Origin: Oxalobacteraceae bacterium
Lineage (GTDB): Bacteria > Pseudomonadota > Gammaproteobacteria > Burkholderiales > Burkholderiaceae_D
DNA: 58,657 bases
Direction of reading: 5' to 3'
NCBI GenBank assembly: GCA_013284265.1
Contig: JABTBR010000047.1
Span: forward strand, 1 to 58,657
Numbering within the stretch: the stretch's first letter is position 1; each line of letters opens with the position of its first letter. Shown piece after piece: positions 34,543 through 44,000 of the stretch. The notes beneath the pieces were generated by a model, which worked only from the letters and a program-made list of their open reading frames with translations, ran no database searches and was not told the origin of the DNA. The translations under genes and the position numbers were made by a program.

Positions 34543-35832
34543 TTAGGCTGGCAGCCTGGCGAACACGCGGCGCGCCGCTGCGATGGTGTCATCGATGACG
34601 GCGTCGCTATGCTGGGCCGAGACGAAGCCGGCTTCGAAGGCGGCCGGGGCGAAGTAGACGCCTTCGTCCAGCATGGCGTGGAAGAAGGTGTTGAAGCGGG
34701 CGCGGTCGCCGGCCATCATCTCGGCGTAGTTGTTGGGCGCGGTGGCGCTGAAGTACAGGCCGAACATGCCGCCGATGGAGTCGGCGCAGAAGGTGACGCC
34801 GGCTTCCTTGGCGGCGGCGCTCAGGCCGGCGGCCAGGCGCGCGGCGGTCGCGCTCAGGCGGTCGTAGAAGCCGGGCTGCTGGATCAGCTTGAGCGTGCTC
34901 ATGCCGGCGGCCACGGCGACCGGATTGCCCGACAGCGTGCCGGCCTGGTAGACGGCGCCCAGCGGGGCCATCTTGCTCATCAGGGCGGCGCTGCCGCCGA
35001 AGGCCGCCACCGGCAGGCCGCCGCCGATGACCTTGCCCAGCGCGGTCAGGTCCGGCTTGATGCCATAGACCTGCTGGGCGCCGCCCAGCGCGACGCGGAA
35101 GCCGCACATGACTTCATCGAAGATCAGCACGGCGCCGTGCTTGGTGCACAGGCTGCGCATGGTCTGCAGGAATTCGTGGCTGGCCTTGATCAGGTTCATA
35201 TTGCCGGCCACCGGTTCGACGATGACGCAGGCGATTTCGTCGCCCATGCTGGCGAAGGTTTCCTGCAACTGCTGGACGTTGTTGTAGTCGAGTACCAGGG
35301 TGTGCTTGATGAAGTCTTCCGGCACGCCGGCCGAGGTGGGGTTGCCGAAGGTGAGCAGGCCGCTGCCGGCCTTGACCAGCAGCGAGTCGGCGTGGCCGTG
35401 GTAGCAGCCTTCGAACTTGACGATCTTGTCGCGCCCGGTGGCGCCGCGCGCCAGGCGCAGCGCGCTCATGGTCGCTTCGGTGCCCGACGAGACCAGGCGC
35501 ACCTGCTCGATCGAGGGCACCAGGCGGCAGATTTCCTCGGCCATCAGGATTTCGCCTTCGGTCGGGGCGCCGAAGGACAGGCCGCGGGTGGCCGCGTCCT
35601 GCACCGCCTTGACCACCTCCGGATGGGCGTGGCCGACGATGGCCGGACCCCAGGAACCGATGTAGTCGATATAGCGCTTGTCGTCGGCGTCCCAGAAGTA
35701 GGGGCCTTCGGCGCGGGTGATGAAGCGCGGCGTGCCGCCCACCGAGCGGAAGGCGCGTACCGGCGAGTTGACGCCGCCGGGGGTGGTTTTCTGGGCGCGG
35801 GCAAACAGCGTATCGTTCTTGGAGGTCGTCAT
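34543..35832 (-). CDS. hemL: Glutamate-1-semialdehyde 2,1-aminomutase
   Basis: PLP enzyme forming 5-aminolevulinate in the C5 haem pathway. About 429 residues, standard. Signature PGGVNSPVRAF near the N-terminus, SSGTEATMSALRLARG, DEVMCGFRVALGGAQ, and the PLP-binding Lys in TALGKVIGGGLPVAAFGG. Start ATG at 35832 (MTTSKNDTLFARAQ); the frame remains open upstream to 36072 but that part lies over thiD in another frame. Follows the ThiD-like gene by 64 bp. Confidence 0.97.
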   Translation of the reverse strand: MTTSKNDTLFARAQKTTPGGVNSPVRAFRSVGGTPRFITRAEGPYFWDADDKRYIDYIGSWGPAIVGHAHPEVVKAVQDAATRGLSFGAPTEGEILMAEEICRLVPSIEQVRLVSSGTEATMSALRLARGATGRDKIVKFEGCYHGHADSLLVKAGSGLLTFGNPTSAGVPEDFIKHTLVLDYNNVQQLQETFASMGDEIACVIVEPVAGNMNLIKASHEFLQTMRSLCTKHGAVLIFDEVMCGFRVALGGAQQVYGIKPDLTALGKVIGGGLPVAAFGGSAALMSKMAPLGAVYQAGTLSGNPVAVAAGMSTLKLIQQPGFYDRLSATAARLAAGLSAAAKEAGVTFCADSIGGMFGLYFSATAPNNYAEMMAGDRARFNTFFHAMLDEGVYFAPAAFEAGFVSAQHSDAVIDDTIAAARRVFARLPA

Positions 35833-35896
35833 GGTCGTTTTTCTGGAATAGGTGAGGTGAGGGGCGCCGGCCGCTGATTGGCCGCTGATTGGCCTT

Positions 35897-36733
35897 TTAC
35901 TGGCCGCCAGGCGCGTTGAACGCGAAGAAGCGGTTGGGAATGAGCTTGCCCATGCCGTAACGCTGGGCGTGGGCCAGGGTGCCAAGGGTGTATTGCTGGG
36001 CCGCGGCCACGGCGTCGGCCGCGTCGGCGCCGTTGGCCATGAAGGCGGTGATCGCGGCCGACAGCGTGCCACCGGCGCCGATGAAGGGGCCGGGCAGGTG
36101 CTGCCAGAGTTCGTGGCTGATCATGCCTTCGGCGCCGAACAGGGTGTTGGCGCGGATCGCCTCGCCGCTGGCCGGGCCGGCCGGGGTGCCCGTCACGAGC
36201 ACGTATTCGCAGCCCATCGCCAGCAGGTGCTCGACGTCCGAGACCATGGTTTCCTCGGCGCTTTCGCGCCAGGTCTCGGCCAGCCGGCCCAGTTCCACCT
36301 GCGACAGCATCAGCAGCGTGGCCTGCGGCACCAGCAGCTGGCGCAGCGCCGTGAGCAGCTCTTCGGCGTCGTCGCCGTCGGCCAGGTCGGGCAGGCGCGA
36401 GCTGAAGGGGTCGAGGATCAGCGGCGCGTCCGGGTAGTCCGACAGGATCTCGGCGATGGCCGTGATGTGCTCCACGCTGTCGAGCGCGCCCACCTTGAAG
36501 GCGGCCACCGCCATGTCTTCGAGCACCACGCGGGCCTGGTCGCAGACCCAGTCGGGATCGACCTGCTGGCTGTCTTCCACGCGCGCGCTGTCGCCGATCA
36601 GCAACGCGGTGCTGACCGTCAGGCCATTACAGGAAAGGGCGTTAAAAACCGCCAGATCGGCCTGGATGCCGATGGCGCCTACGGGATCGGACACGCCGAA
36701 GCTTAATATGAGAGGAGAAGTTTGGTTTTGCAC
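35897..36733 (-). CDS. thiD: Divergent ThiD-like (HMP-P kinase) protein
   Basis: About 278 residues, ribokinase-like fold, closest by pattern to hydroxymethylpyrimidine/phosphomethylpyrimidine kinase: GIQADLAVFNALSCNG, LVTGTPAGPASGEA, and the C-terminal GAGGTLSAAITAFMANG. Two deviations: the usual GSDSxGGAGIQAD loop reads GVSDPVGAIGIQAD, and the anion-hole motif normally GTGCTxSA has Gly222 in place of the Cys implicated in catalysis. It may be a weak, altered-specificity, or non-catalytic member. Adjacent hemL and rubredoxin are the usual neighbours in this lineage, so it is a conserved locus. Confidence 0.7.
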   Translation of the reverse strand: MQNQTSPLILSFGVSDPVGAIGIQADLAVFNALSCNGLTVSTALLIGDSARVEDSQQVDPDWVCDQARVVLEDMAVAAFKVGALDSVEHITAIAEILSDYPDAPLILDPFSSRLPDLADGDDAEELLTALRQLLVPQATLLMLSQVELGRLAETWRESAEETMVSDVEHLLAMGCEYVLVTGTPAGPASGEAIRANTLFGAEGMISHELWQHLPGPFIGAGGTLSAAITAFMANGADAADAVAAAQQYTLGTLAHAQRYGMGKLIPNRFFAFNAPGGQ

Positions 36734-36744
36734 GTCGGGTAGAT

Positions 36745-36756
36745 TAAGATATCTTA
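36745..36756. promoter_or_regulatory. 12-bp palindrome between thiD and rubredoxin
   Basis: TAAGATATCTTA, a perfect AT-rich palindrome in the 57-bp divergent intergenic region, 12 bp from the thiD-like start. Candidate operator or core of overlapping -10 elements. Confidence 0.5.
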
Positions 36757-36790
36757 TTCAGCATTTTACTTGATTGAAGGGTGACAGAAC

Positions 36791-36982
36791 GTGAGTAGCA
36801 ATGAAACAACGCAGCAGCTCCAGACCTGGATGTGCCTCATCTGCGGCTGGATTTACGACGAAGCGGCCGGCCTGCCCGACGAAGGCATCGCCCCCGGCAC
36901 CCGCTGGGCCGACGTGCCGATGAACTGGACCTGCCCGGAATGCGGCGCCCGCAAAGACGACTTCGAAATGGTCGCCCTGTAA
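36791..36982 (+). CDS. Rubredoxin
   Basis: 63-residue iron-sulfur-less single-iron protein. Two knuckles CLICGWIYDE and CPECGARKDDFEMV supply the four Cys ligands; PDEGIAPGTRWADVPMNWTC is the conserved middle. Electron carrier. GTG start at 36791 with AAGGGTGA upstream; the ATG ten bases later is out of frame. In many betaproteobacteria rubredoxin directly precedes pilG, as here, and may be cotranscribed with it. Confidence 0.95.
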   Translation: MSSNETTQQLQTWMCLICGWIYDEAAGLPDEGIAPGTRWADVPMNWTCPECGARKDDFEMVAL

Positions 36983-37061
36983 AAAAATCGACGTCCCGCC
37001 CACCCCGCCGAATTATCTTTTCAATAACTGTGTATCCAACTCGGTCTCCCATAGGAGAATC

Positions 37062-37133
37062 GTGAGCGATTGGGCACCGCAGAGTGTTCTGAATATGTTA
37101 ATGTGTTGCATCATTTTATTGACCAGACTATGA
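37062..37133 (+). CDS. Possible 23-codon leader ORF upstream of pilG
   Basis: GTG at 37062 opens a 23-codon frame (VSDWAPQSVLNMLM, then CCIILLTRL) whose TGA overlaps the pilG ATG (ATGA, 37130-37133). GGAG at 37054-37057 gives a ribosome site, spaced a little short. pilG itself has no visible ribosome site, so translation of pilG could depend on this frame. The peptide is hydrophobic and its sequence may not matter. Confidence 0.45.
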   Translation: MSDWAPQSVLNMLMCCIILLTRL

Positions 37134-37540
37134 CGACGACGCCGCAACCGACAGGTTTGAAAATCATGGTCATCGACGACAGCAGCACGATACGCCGTTC
37201 GGCCGAAATCTTCCTGAGCCAGGCCGGCTATCAGGTGGTGCTGGCCGAAGACGGCTTCGATGCCCTTGCCAAGATCAATGACCATCACCCAGCGCTGGTG
37301 TTCTGCGATATTCTGATGCCACGCCTGGACGGCTACCAGACCTGCGCCCTGATCAAGAAAAGCGCGCGTTTCCACGCCACGCCGGTGCTGATGCTCTCCT
37401 CCAAGGATGGCCTGTTCGACCGCGCCCGGGGCGCCATGGTCGGCTCGGCCGCCTATCTGACCAAACCATTCACCAAGGACAGCCTGCTGGCCGCCGTGCG
37501 CGAGCACACCGGCGGCACGCCAGCTGGCACCTCCGCCTAA
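37130..37540 (+). CDS. pilG: PilG twitching-motility response regulator
   Basis: Stand-alone CheY-like receiver of the Pil-Chp system that promotes pilus extension when phosphorylated by ChpA. About 136 residues; VIDDSSTIRRSAEIFLSQAG at the N-terminus, acceptor Asp in FCDILMPRLDGYQTCALI, switch Ser in MLSSKDGLFDRAR and Lys in LTKPF. The ATG at 37130 yields the family start; an upstream TTG frame to 37070 has no support. pilH follows 18 bp later. Confidence 0.92.
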   Translation: MTTTPQPTGLKIMVIDDSSTIRRSAEIFLSQAGYQVVLAEDGFDALAKINDHHPALVFCDILMPRLDGYQTCALIKKSARFHATPVLMLSSKDGLFDRARGAMVGSAAYLTKPFTKDSLLAAVREHTGGTPAGTSA

Positions 37541-37558
37541 GAAAGCAGCAGGAAAATT

Positions 37559-37924
37559 ATGGCTATTCAACGTATTCTGATCGTCGACGATTCGCCGACC
37601 GAGCGCTATTACCTGACCGATATCCTGGTCAAGAACGGCTTTTCCGTCTCCACCGCCGAAAACGGCGAAGAGGCGCTGGCCAAGATCAAGGCCGACAAAC
37701 CCCAGCTGATCCTGATGGATGTGGTCATGCCGGGCGCGAACGGCTTCCAGGTCACCCGCGCCATCGCGCGCGATCCGGAACTGCAGGACGTGCCGGTGAT
37801 TATCTGCTCGAGCAAGAACCAGGAAACCGACCGCATCTGGGGCTTGCGCCAGGGCGCGCGCGACTACCTGGTCAAGCCGGTCGACGCCGAGGAGCTGCTG
37901 GCCAAGATCGCTGCCCTCGGTTAA
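37559..37924 (+). CDS. pilH: PilH twitching-motility response regulator
   Basis: Second CheY-like receiver, 121 residues, thought to favour pilus retraction or to act as a phosphate sink. ILIVDDSPTERYYLTDILVK, acceptor Asp in LMDVVMPGANGFQ, SSKNQETDRIWGLRQGA, and Lys in YLVKPVDAEEL. Ribosome site AGGAAA directly upstream. Three-bp gap to pilI. Confidence 0.94.
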   Translation: MAIQRILIVDDSPTERYYLTDILVKNGFSVSTAENGEEALAKIKADKPQLILMDVVMPGANGFQVTRAIARDPELQDVPVIICSSKNQETDRIWGLRQGARDYLVKPVDAEELLAKIAALG

Positions 37925-37927
37925 GCG

Positions 37928-38494
37928 ATGGCTACTCCCGTCACCGATACTTCCTCCGCCCCGGACGGGTCCGAACGGCGCAGCCGCTTGCGCCAATACC
38001 AGGTGCAGCTGCTCGAACGGATGCAGGCGGCCAAAAGCGGCGCGGCCGCGGCCGGGCGCGAGCTCGGCGTGCTGGTGGGCGAGCGGCGCTGCCTGCTCGA
38101 CCTGACCCAGGTCAGCGAAATCGTGCCGCTGCAGCCGCTGGCGCAGGTGCCGCTGACGCAGGACTGGTATCTGGGTCTGGCCAATATCCGCGGCAATCTG
38201 ACGGGGGTGATCGATCTGGCGCGCTATATGGGCGGGCCGGTCACGCCGGTCGGCGCCGAACAGCGCCTGGTCAACTTCGCCCCCGGGCTGCAATTTAACT
38301 GCGCGCTGCTGGTCGGGCGGGTACTGGGCCTGCGCCGGCTCGACGAGATGGACAGCGACGCCGCCGCCGGCCTGGAAGCGCAGGACGCGCCCTGGTGCGA
38401 GCAGCACTTCCTCGACCACGATGGCCAGCGCTGGACCCGTATCGATCTGGCCGAGCTGGTCAAAGCAACACGTTTCTTACAAGTCGGTTTGTAA
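37928..38494 (+). CDS. pilI: PilI CheW-like adaptor
   Basis: CheW-domain scaffold joining the receptor PilJ to the ChpA kinase. About 188 residues: helical N-terminal extension (~1-40, RRSRLRQYQVQLLERMQAAK), then a CheW fold (CLLDLTQVSEIVPLQPLAQV, WYLGLANIRGNLTGVIDLARY). Position between pilH and pilJ in the operon agrees. About 100 bp of non-coding sequence separates it from pilJ, containing no obvious terminator. Confidence 0.9.
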   Translation: MATPVTDTSSAPDGSERRSRLRQYQVQLLERMQAAKSGAAAAGRELGVLVGERRCLLDLTQVSEIVPLQPLAQVPLTQDWYLGLANIRGNLTGVIDLARYMGGPVTPVGAEQRLVNFAPGLQFNCALLVGRVLGLRRLDEMDSDAAAGLEAQDAPWCEQHFLDHDGQRWTRIDLAELVKATRFLQVGL

Positions 38495-38598
38495 TGGTGC
38501 GCCGGCCCTGGCCGGCGTGCGTAGGGGTAGCCGGTGCTAGCGCTTGAGCGCCTGGCACGGCGCCCGTCAGCAATCGTAGGCCTTCGGGAGAGCTTGGA

Positions 38599-41001
38599 AT
38601 GGGATTCAAAACGGCTTTATTTTCGCGCGCTAAACAGGACACCGTGCCGCCAACGGCAGATTCGGAGTTCGCCGATACCGGCACCTCCGATTCGGAGTTC
38701 TTCGGGGGCGCGACCACCACCGGCGCGGCGCCGGCGGCGCCGGCGCCGATGTCGTCGGCGCTGGCTGCGACCGGCACCACGCCGCCTGGTGCGGTTGCCA
38801 CCGCGGCCGGCACCGGCATGGCCGAGGCGGACGACGCGCCGCTGCGGCTGCGCGACGCGATCCCCAGCCAGCGCGGCCGCAGTAGCGGCCCGGCCGATAC
38901 CGGCGGGGGCTTCAAGCTGCCGCTGATCGGCCACCTGCCGGCCCAGCGCCAGTTGAGCATCCTGTCGACCCAGCTGGCCATCAGCCTGGCGCTGGCGGTG
39001 ATCTTCGTCGGCCTCAACACCCTGCACAGCGCCAGCCGCTCGACCCAGACCCAGATTTCCAGCGATGCGCTGATGCACTCGCACCGTATCGCCACGGCCG
39101 CGTCGAACGCGGTGCAGGGTAATGAGGAAGCGTTCCGCCAGCTCGAACAAAGCCGCAAGGAACTCAATAGCGACTTCCGCCTGATGGCCGGCGGCGGCAG
39201 CTATCTGGGCCACAGCGTGGACGGGCCGCGCGCGGGCATCGCGCCGCTGGTGGCCAAGGCGCGCAAGCAGTGGACCGCCTCGGACCTGGCGGCCGGCACC
39301 ATCCTCGAGCTCAGGAGCGTGCTCGGCGGGGTCGACAAGATCCTGGAACGCTTGAATGCCCTGACCCCTTCGCTGCTGGCCAAGACCGAAGCGATCAGCG
39401 CGCTCAAGCTGGCGCACGGCGGCAGTCCGCGCGACCTGGTGGCACTGGGCAAGCTGTCGATGCTGACCCAGCGCATGACCCGCAGCGCCACCGAATTCCT
39501 GACGGCCGGCTCGATCAGCTCGGAAACGGCGTTCCAGCTGGGCCGCGATACCACGGTCTTCCGCGGCATCGTCGACGGCTTCCTGAACGGCAGCGCGCCG
39601 CTGCAACTGGCGGCCGTGCGCGAAGCGGACCAGCGCGAGCTGCTCGCGCAGCTCAAGGCCGAGTTCGAGGAATACCAGAAAATGGTCAAGGGGATCCTGG
39701 ACCGGCAGGAGAAGTTCGCCGCCGCCAAGAGCGCCGAACAGCTGATCTTCGCGCAGAGCGAGACGATGCGCCAGCAGCTGATCCTGCTGCAGCAGACTTA
39801 CCGCGCCGACCAGGATTCGCTCGATCTGACCTTCTGGCTGATGATTGCGGGCGGCTTGTTTACGCTGCTGTCGGCGGCGGCGATCGGCCGGGTGCTGCTG
39901 CAGGACTCGCATAACCGCACCCGCGGCGCGGATCGCCGCCGTCAGGAAGCCGAATCGCTGCGCCAGCTGTCGCAGCGCAAGGAAGAGGAAGCCAAGTCCA
40001 TGAACGACCAGAATCAGGCGGCGATTCTGCGCCTGATGAACGAACTGCAGGAAGTGGCGGACGGCGACTTGACGGTGCAGGCCACGGTGTCCGAGGACAT
40101 CACCGGCGCCATCGCCGACTCGGTCAACTATACGGTCGAAGAGTTGCGCGGCCTGGTCGGACGGGTGACCAATACGGCCCAGCAGGTGACCAACGCATCG
40201 GGCCACGCGCAGAGCATTTCCAGCGATCTGCTGCTGGCATCGCAGCAGCAGTCGCGCGAGATCCAGGACGCCAGCGCCACCGTCGTCAAGATGGCCAACG
40301 AGATTACCGACGTATCGCGCTCGGCCAGCGAATCGGCCGACGTGGCGCGCCAGTCGGTGGCGGCGGCGCGCCAGGGTTCGACGGCGGTGGAAAACGCGAT
40401 CAAGGGCATGCACGAGATCCGCGAACAGATCCAGGAAACCTCCAAGCGCATCAAGCGCCTGGGCGAGTCCTCGCAGGAGATCGGCGAGATCACCGAACTG
40501 ATTTCCGACATTACCGAACAGACCAACGTGCTGGCGCTGAACGCGGCGATCCAGGCGGCATCGGCCGGCGAGGCCGGGCGCGGCTTCTCGGTGGTGGCCG
40601 AGGAGGTGCAGCGGCTGGCGGAACGCTCGGCCGAGGCGGCCAAGCAGATCGGCGCGCTGGTGCGTACCATTCAGACCGATACCCACGACGCGGTGGCGGC
40701 GATGGAAAAATCGACCCAGGGTGTGGTCGAGGGGGCGCGTCTGTCGGATGCGGCCGGCGCGGCGCTGAACGACATCTCGCAGGTGTCGAACCACCTGGCC
40801 GAACTGATTTCCGGGATTTCCTTCGCCACCGGCATGCAGGCGACGTCGGCCAACGGCGTGGCGCAGAACATCCAGCACATTCTGATGGTGACGGAACAAA
40901 CCCAGGACGGTACCCAGCAGACCGCGCAATCGATTCACCAACTATCGATGCTGGCGCAGGAACTGAAAAACTCGGTATCGCGTTTCCGTATCGCGTCCTG
41001 A
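38599..41001 (+). CDS. pilJ: PilJ methyl-accepting chemoreceptor
   Basis: Receptor of the Pil-Chp pathway, about 800 residues. Unusual Ala/Thr/Pro-rich cytoplasmic N-terminus (~1-110), transmembrane helix near 125-140 (ISLALAVIFVGLNTL), periplasmic PilJ-type helical sensor (~145-405, including LSMLTQRMTRSATEFL), second transmembrane helix near 410-435 (WLMIAGGLFTLLSAAAIG), HAMP-like segment, then the long signalling coiled coil with hairpin tip EQTNVLALNAAIQAASAGEA followed by GRGFSVVAEEV. GGGAGAG upstream of ATG 38599 is the ribosome site. Confidence 0.95.
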   Translation: MGFKTALFSRAKQDTVPPTADSEFADTGTSDSEFFGGATTTGAAPAAPAPMSSALAATGTTPPGAVATAAGTGMAEADDAPLRLRDAIPSQRGRSSGPADTGGGFKLPLIGHLPAQRQLSILSTQLAISLALAVIFVGLNTLHSASRSTQTQISSDALMHSHRIATAASNAVQGNEEAFRQLEQSRKELNSDFRLMAGGGSYLGHSVDGPRAGIAPLVAKARKQWTASDLAAGTILELRSVLGGVDKILERLNALTPSLLAKTEAISALKLAHGGSPRDLVALGKLSMLTQRMTRSATEFLTAGSISSETAFQLGRDTTVFRGIVDGFLNGSAPLQLAAVREADQRELLAQLKAEFEEYQKMVKGILDRQEKFAAAKSAEQLIFAQSETMRQQLILLQQTYRADQDSLDLTFWLMIAGGLFTLLSAAAIGRVLLQDSHNRTRGADRRRQEAESLRQLSQRKEEEAKSMNDQNQAAILRLMNELQEVADGDLTVQATVSEDITGAIADSVNYTVEELRGLVGRVTNTAQQVTNASGHAQSISSDLLLASQQQSREIQDASATVVKMANEITDVSRSASESADVARQSVAAARQGSTAVENAIKGMHEIREQIQETSKRIKRLGESSQEIGEITELISDITEQTNVLALNAAIQAASAGEAGRGFSVVAEEVQRLAERSAEAAKQIGALVRTIQTDTHDAVAAMEKSTQGVVEGARLSDAAGAALNDISQVSNHLAELISGISFATGMQATSANGVAQNIQHILMVTEQTQDGTQQTAQSIHQLSMLAQELKNSVSRFRIAS

Positions 41002-41029
41002 GTCCTTCCCATGAAAGGCCGAGGCAAGC

Positions 41030-44000
41030 ATGACAAGAACTGATTTTCCGCAACCGGCATCGCCGCAATTCGACACTGGCCCGCTGTCCTGGGTCATGGT
41101 GGAAATCCGCGAGGCGCTGGCACGTTCGAAGACCGCTTTACTGGAAGCGGGCGGCAAGGCGGCGGAAGACCAGGCGACCCAGCTGCAGCATGCCAAGTCG
41201 CACCTGCACCAGGCCCACGGCGCCTTGCAGATGGTGGACGTGGACGGCGTGGCACTGATCACTCAGGTGGCCGAGCTGGCGCTCGAACGCTTTCGCGACG
41301 GCCGGGTCAAATGCACGACCGACCATGTGCAAGTGGTGGCGCAGCTGTATCAGGCGCTGATCGAATATCTGGAGTCGCTGCTCGACGGCGCGCCGTCGCA
41401 GCCGGTGCTGCTGTTCCCGTATTACCGCGCGCTGCAGGAAATGCAGGGCGTCGAGCGGATCCACCCGGCCGATCTGTTCTACCCCGACCTGAGCCAGATT
41501 CCCGGCACGCCGCTGGCGCAAGGCGCCGGCGCGGCCGACTACAAGGCTTGCCGCCGGCGCTTTGAAAAATCGCTGCTGTCCTATCTGAAAAGCAGCGATA
41601 CCGAAGCGCAGCTGGCGCACGCCGGCGCGCTGCGCGACACCGTCACCGAAGTGGCCGAGGGACAGACCGATCCCAAGGCGCGCACTTTTTGGCTGGCGAT
41701 GCAATCGTTTGCCGAGCTGGTGGCCAATGGCCAGCTGCCCGGCGGCCTGTATGTGAAACAGCTGTTTGGCCTGATCAATCCGCAGATCCTGCGCCTGAGC
41801 CAGGGCAGTGCGGCCTTGCCGGACGCGCTGCTGCGCGATGCGCTGTTCTTCATCGCCAGCGCCGATGTGGCCGAGGGCGCAGCGGCGCTGCCGGCGGCGG
41901 CGCTGCAGCTGCGGCGCGCGTTTGCGCTCGACGGCATGGTGCCGCGCAATTACGAGGAACGCCGCTACGGCCAGATCGATCCCGAGGTGCTGGCGCGCGC
42001 GCGCGAAGGCATGCTGCGCGCCAAGGCCAACTGGGACAAGCTGGCCGATTCCCCGGCCGATACCGAATTGCAGGCCGCCTTCGGCGCCGCGCTCACCGAG
42101 GTGGCCGGCGAAAGCGAAGCCCTGGGCGTAGCTGCCCTGGGCGGCTTGCTGCGCCTGCTGGCCGAGGTGGCCGCGCAGGCGGTCAGTGGCGGCCGCAGCG
42201 AGGAGCTGGGACTGGAAATGGCGACGGCGCTGCTGTTCGCCGAACACGGCCTGCAGCAGATCCGCCATCTGCCCGATGACTTCGCCGCCAATGCCGACAC
42301 CATCGGCGCGCGGCTGCTGGCGCTGGTCGCCGGCCAGGCGGCACCGGCACCGGCCCAGTGGCAGGGCGCGCTGGCGCGCCAGATGCAGCAGGACGATACG
42401 GTGGTGGCGCTGGCGCTGGAAATGAAAATCGGCCTGCGCCAGGTCGAGAAGGTACTGGACGACTATTACGGCGATCCCTCGCATCGCCCGGCGCTGTTCG
42501 ACCTGGACCCGGTGCTGCACCAGTTGCAGGGCGCGCTGGCGATGCTCGACCAGGACGATGCGATGAACGCGGCCTTGCAGGTCAAGGCGGCGGTGCACAA
42601 GCTGGCCAACGGCCAGGACGATCCGGCGCATGAACCCAAGGCGCTGGACGACATCGCGCAGAACGTGGGCGCGCTGGGCTTCTTCGTCGATATGCTGGCG
42701 CAGAACCCGGCCGGCGCGCGCGAACGGTTTACCTTCGACGCCGAGCACGGAACCTTCCGCTCGGTGCCGTTCAAGAAAATCTCCGGGCCGGAATCGATAC
42801 CGGTGCTCGATGAACAGGTGCCGCCGCCGGCGCCGCTGCCGCCGCCTGTGCCGGTGTCGAGCGACGAAGCGGTGGAAGCGGAGCTGCTGGAAATTTTCAT
42901 CATGGAGGCCCAGGAAGTGCTGGCCTTCGTGGAAGAAACCCTGGCCCTGCCGTTTGCCGAAGCGGGCAGCCTGGACAAGCTGACCATGCTGCGCCGTTCC
43001 TTCCACACGCTCAAGGGCAGTGGCCGGATGGTGGGACTGAATCAGTTCGCCGAAGGCGCCGCCAGCGTGGAGCGGGCCATGAATGTCTGGCTGGCCGAGG
43101 AACGCAGCGCCACCGAAGCGCTGTTCTCCCTGCTCAAGCGGGCCGCCAGGGATATGGGCGAGTGGGTGGCCGAACTGGTGGCCACCGGCAGCTCGCACCG
43201 CAATGCGGCCGCGCTGTCGGCCGCCGCCGCCGTGGTGCAGGAAGGCGGAGCCTTCAGCATGGAAGCGGCCGATGCCGCGGCCCACGCTGTGAACGATGCC
43301 GCGGAGGCTGTTGCGCCAGCGCCTTCGGGCGCCGATGCGGAGCTGGAGGCCGAGGGCGAGCTGGCGCCGGACGAGGCGCTCGAACTGGCCGAGACGGTGG
43401 ACGCCGCCGGTGTCAGTGCGGAATCGGACGAGCTCGATACGCTGGCGCCATTGATGGCGCAGGAGCGCCAGGCCGCCGCAGCCGCATCGGGCGCGGCCCT
43501 TGCGCTGAGCGAGGCGGACGAACTGGAAATGTTCGGCAACGACGCGGTAGGGGAAGCGCTGGAAGCGGCGGCGCCGCCGTTGGATGCGTCCCACGCCGCC
43601 GAAGACGGGGCCGAAGCCGGGGCCGAAACCCTGGCGCTGGCCGATGGCGAAGAAGCCGATGCCGAAACAGCCGATGCCGAGCCGGTGCCGGCGGGCCGCT
43701 CGCCGGCTGGCGGCAATGTGATCGAATTCCCTGGTGCGGCCGCGCCGCTGGTGCCGCGTGACGACAACGTCAAGCATATCGGCGAGCTCGATGTGCCGCT
43801 GCCGCTGTTTAATATCTATCTGGCCGAAACCGACGAACTGGTGCGTCTGCTGACGCGCGATTTCGGCGAATGGCGCCACGAACCGCGCCGCGCGGTGAAC
43901 CCCGAGGCGCTGCAGGCGGCCCACACGCTGGGCGGCACGTCCGGCACGGTGGGCTTCAAGGTGCTGCGCGAACTGGCGCACTCGCTGGAAGTGACGCTGG

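Noticed and set aside
34543..36072. N-terminally extended hemL starting at 36072
   Set aside because: The first 80 codons overlap the ThiD-like gene in another frame and do not resemble HemL; Met at 35832 gives the family start.
37070..37540. Longer pilG beginning at a TTG
   Set aside because: The extra 20 residues do not resemble PilG N-termini, and another frame there has a better ribosome site and a coupled stop.
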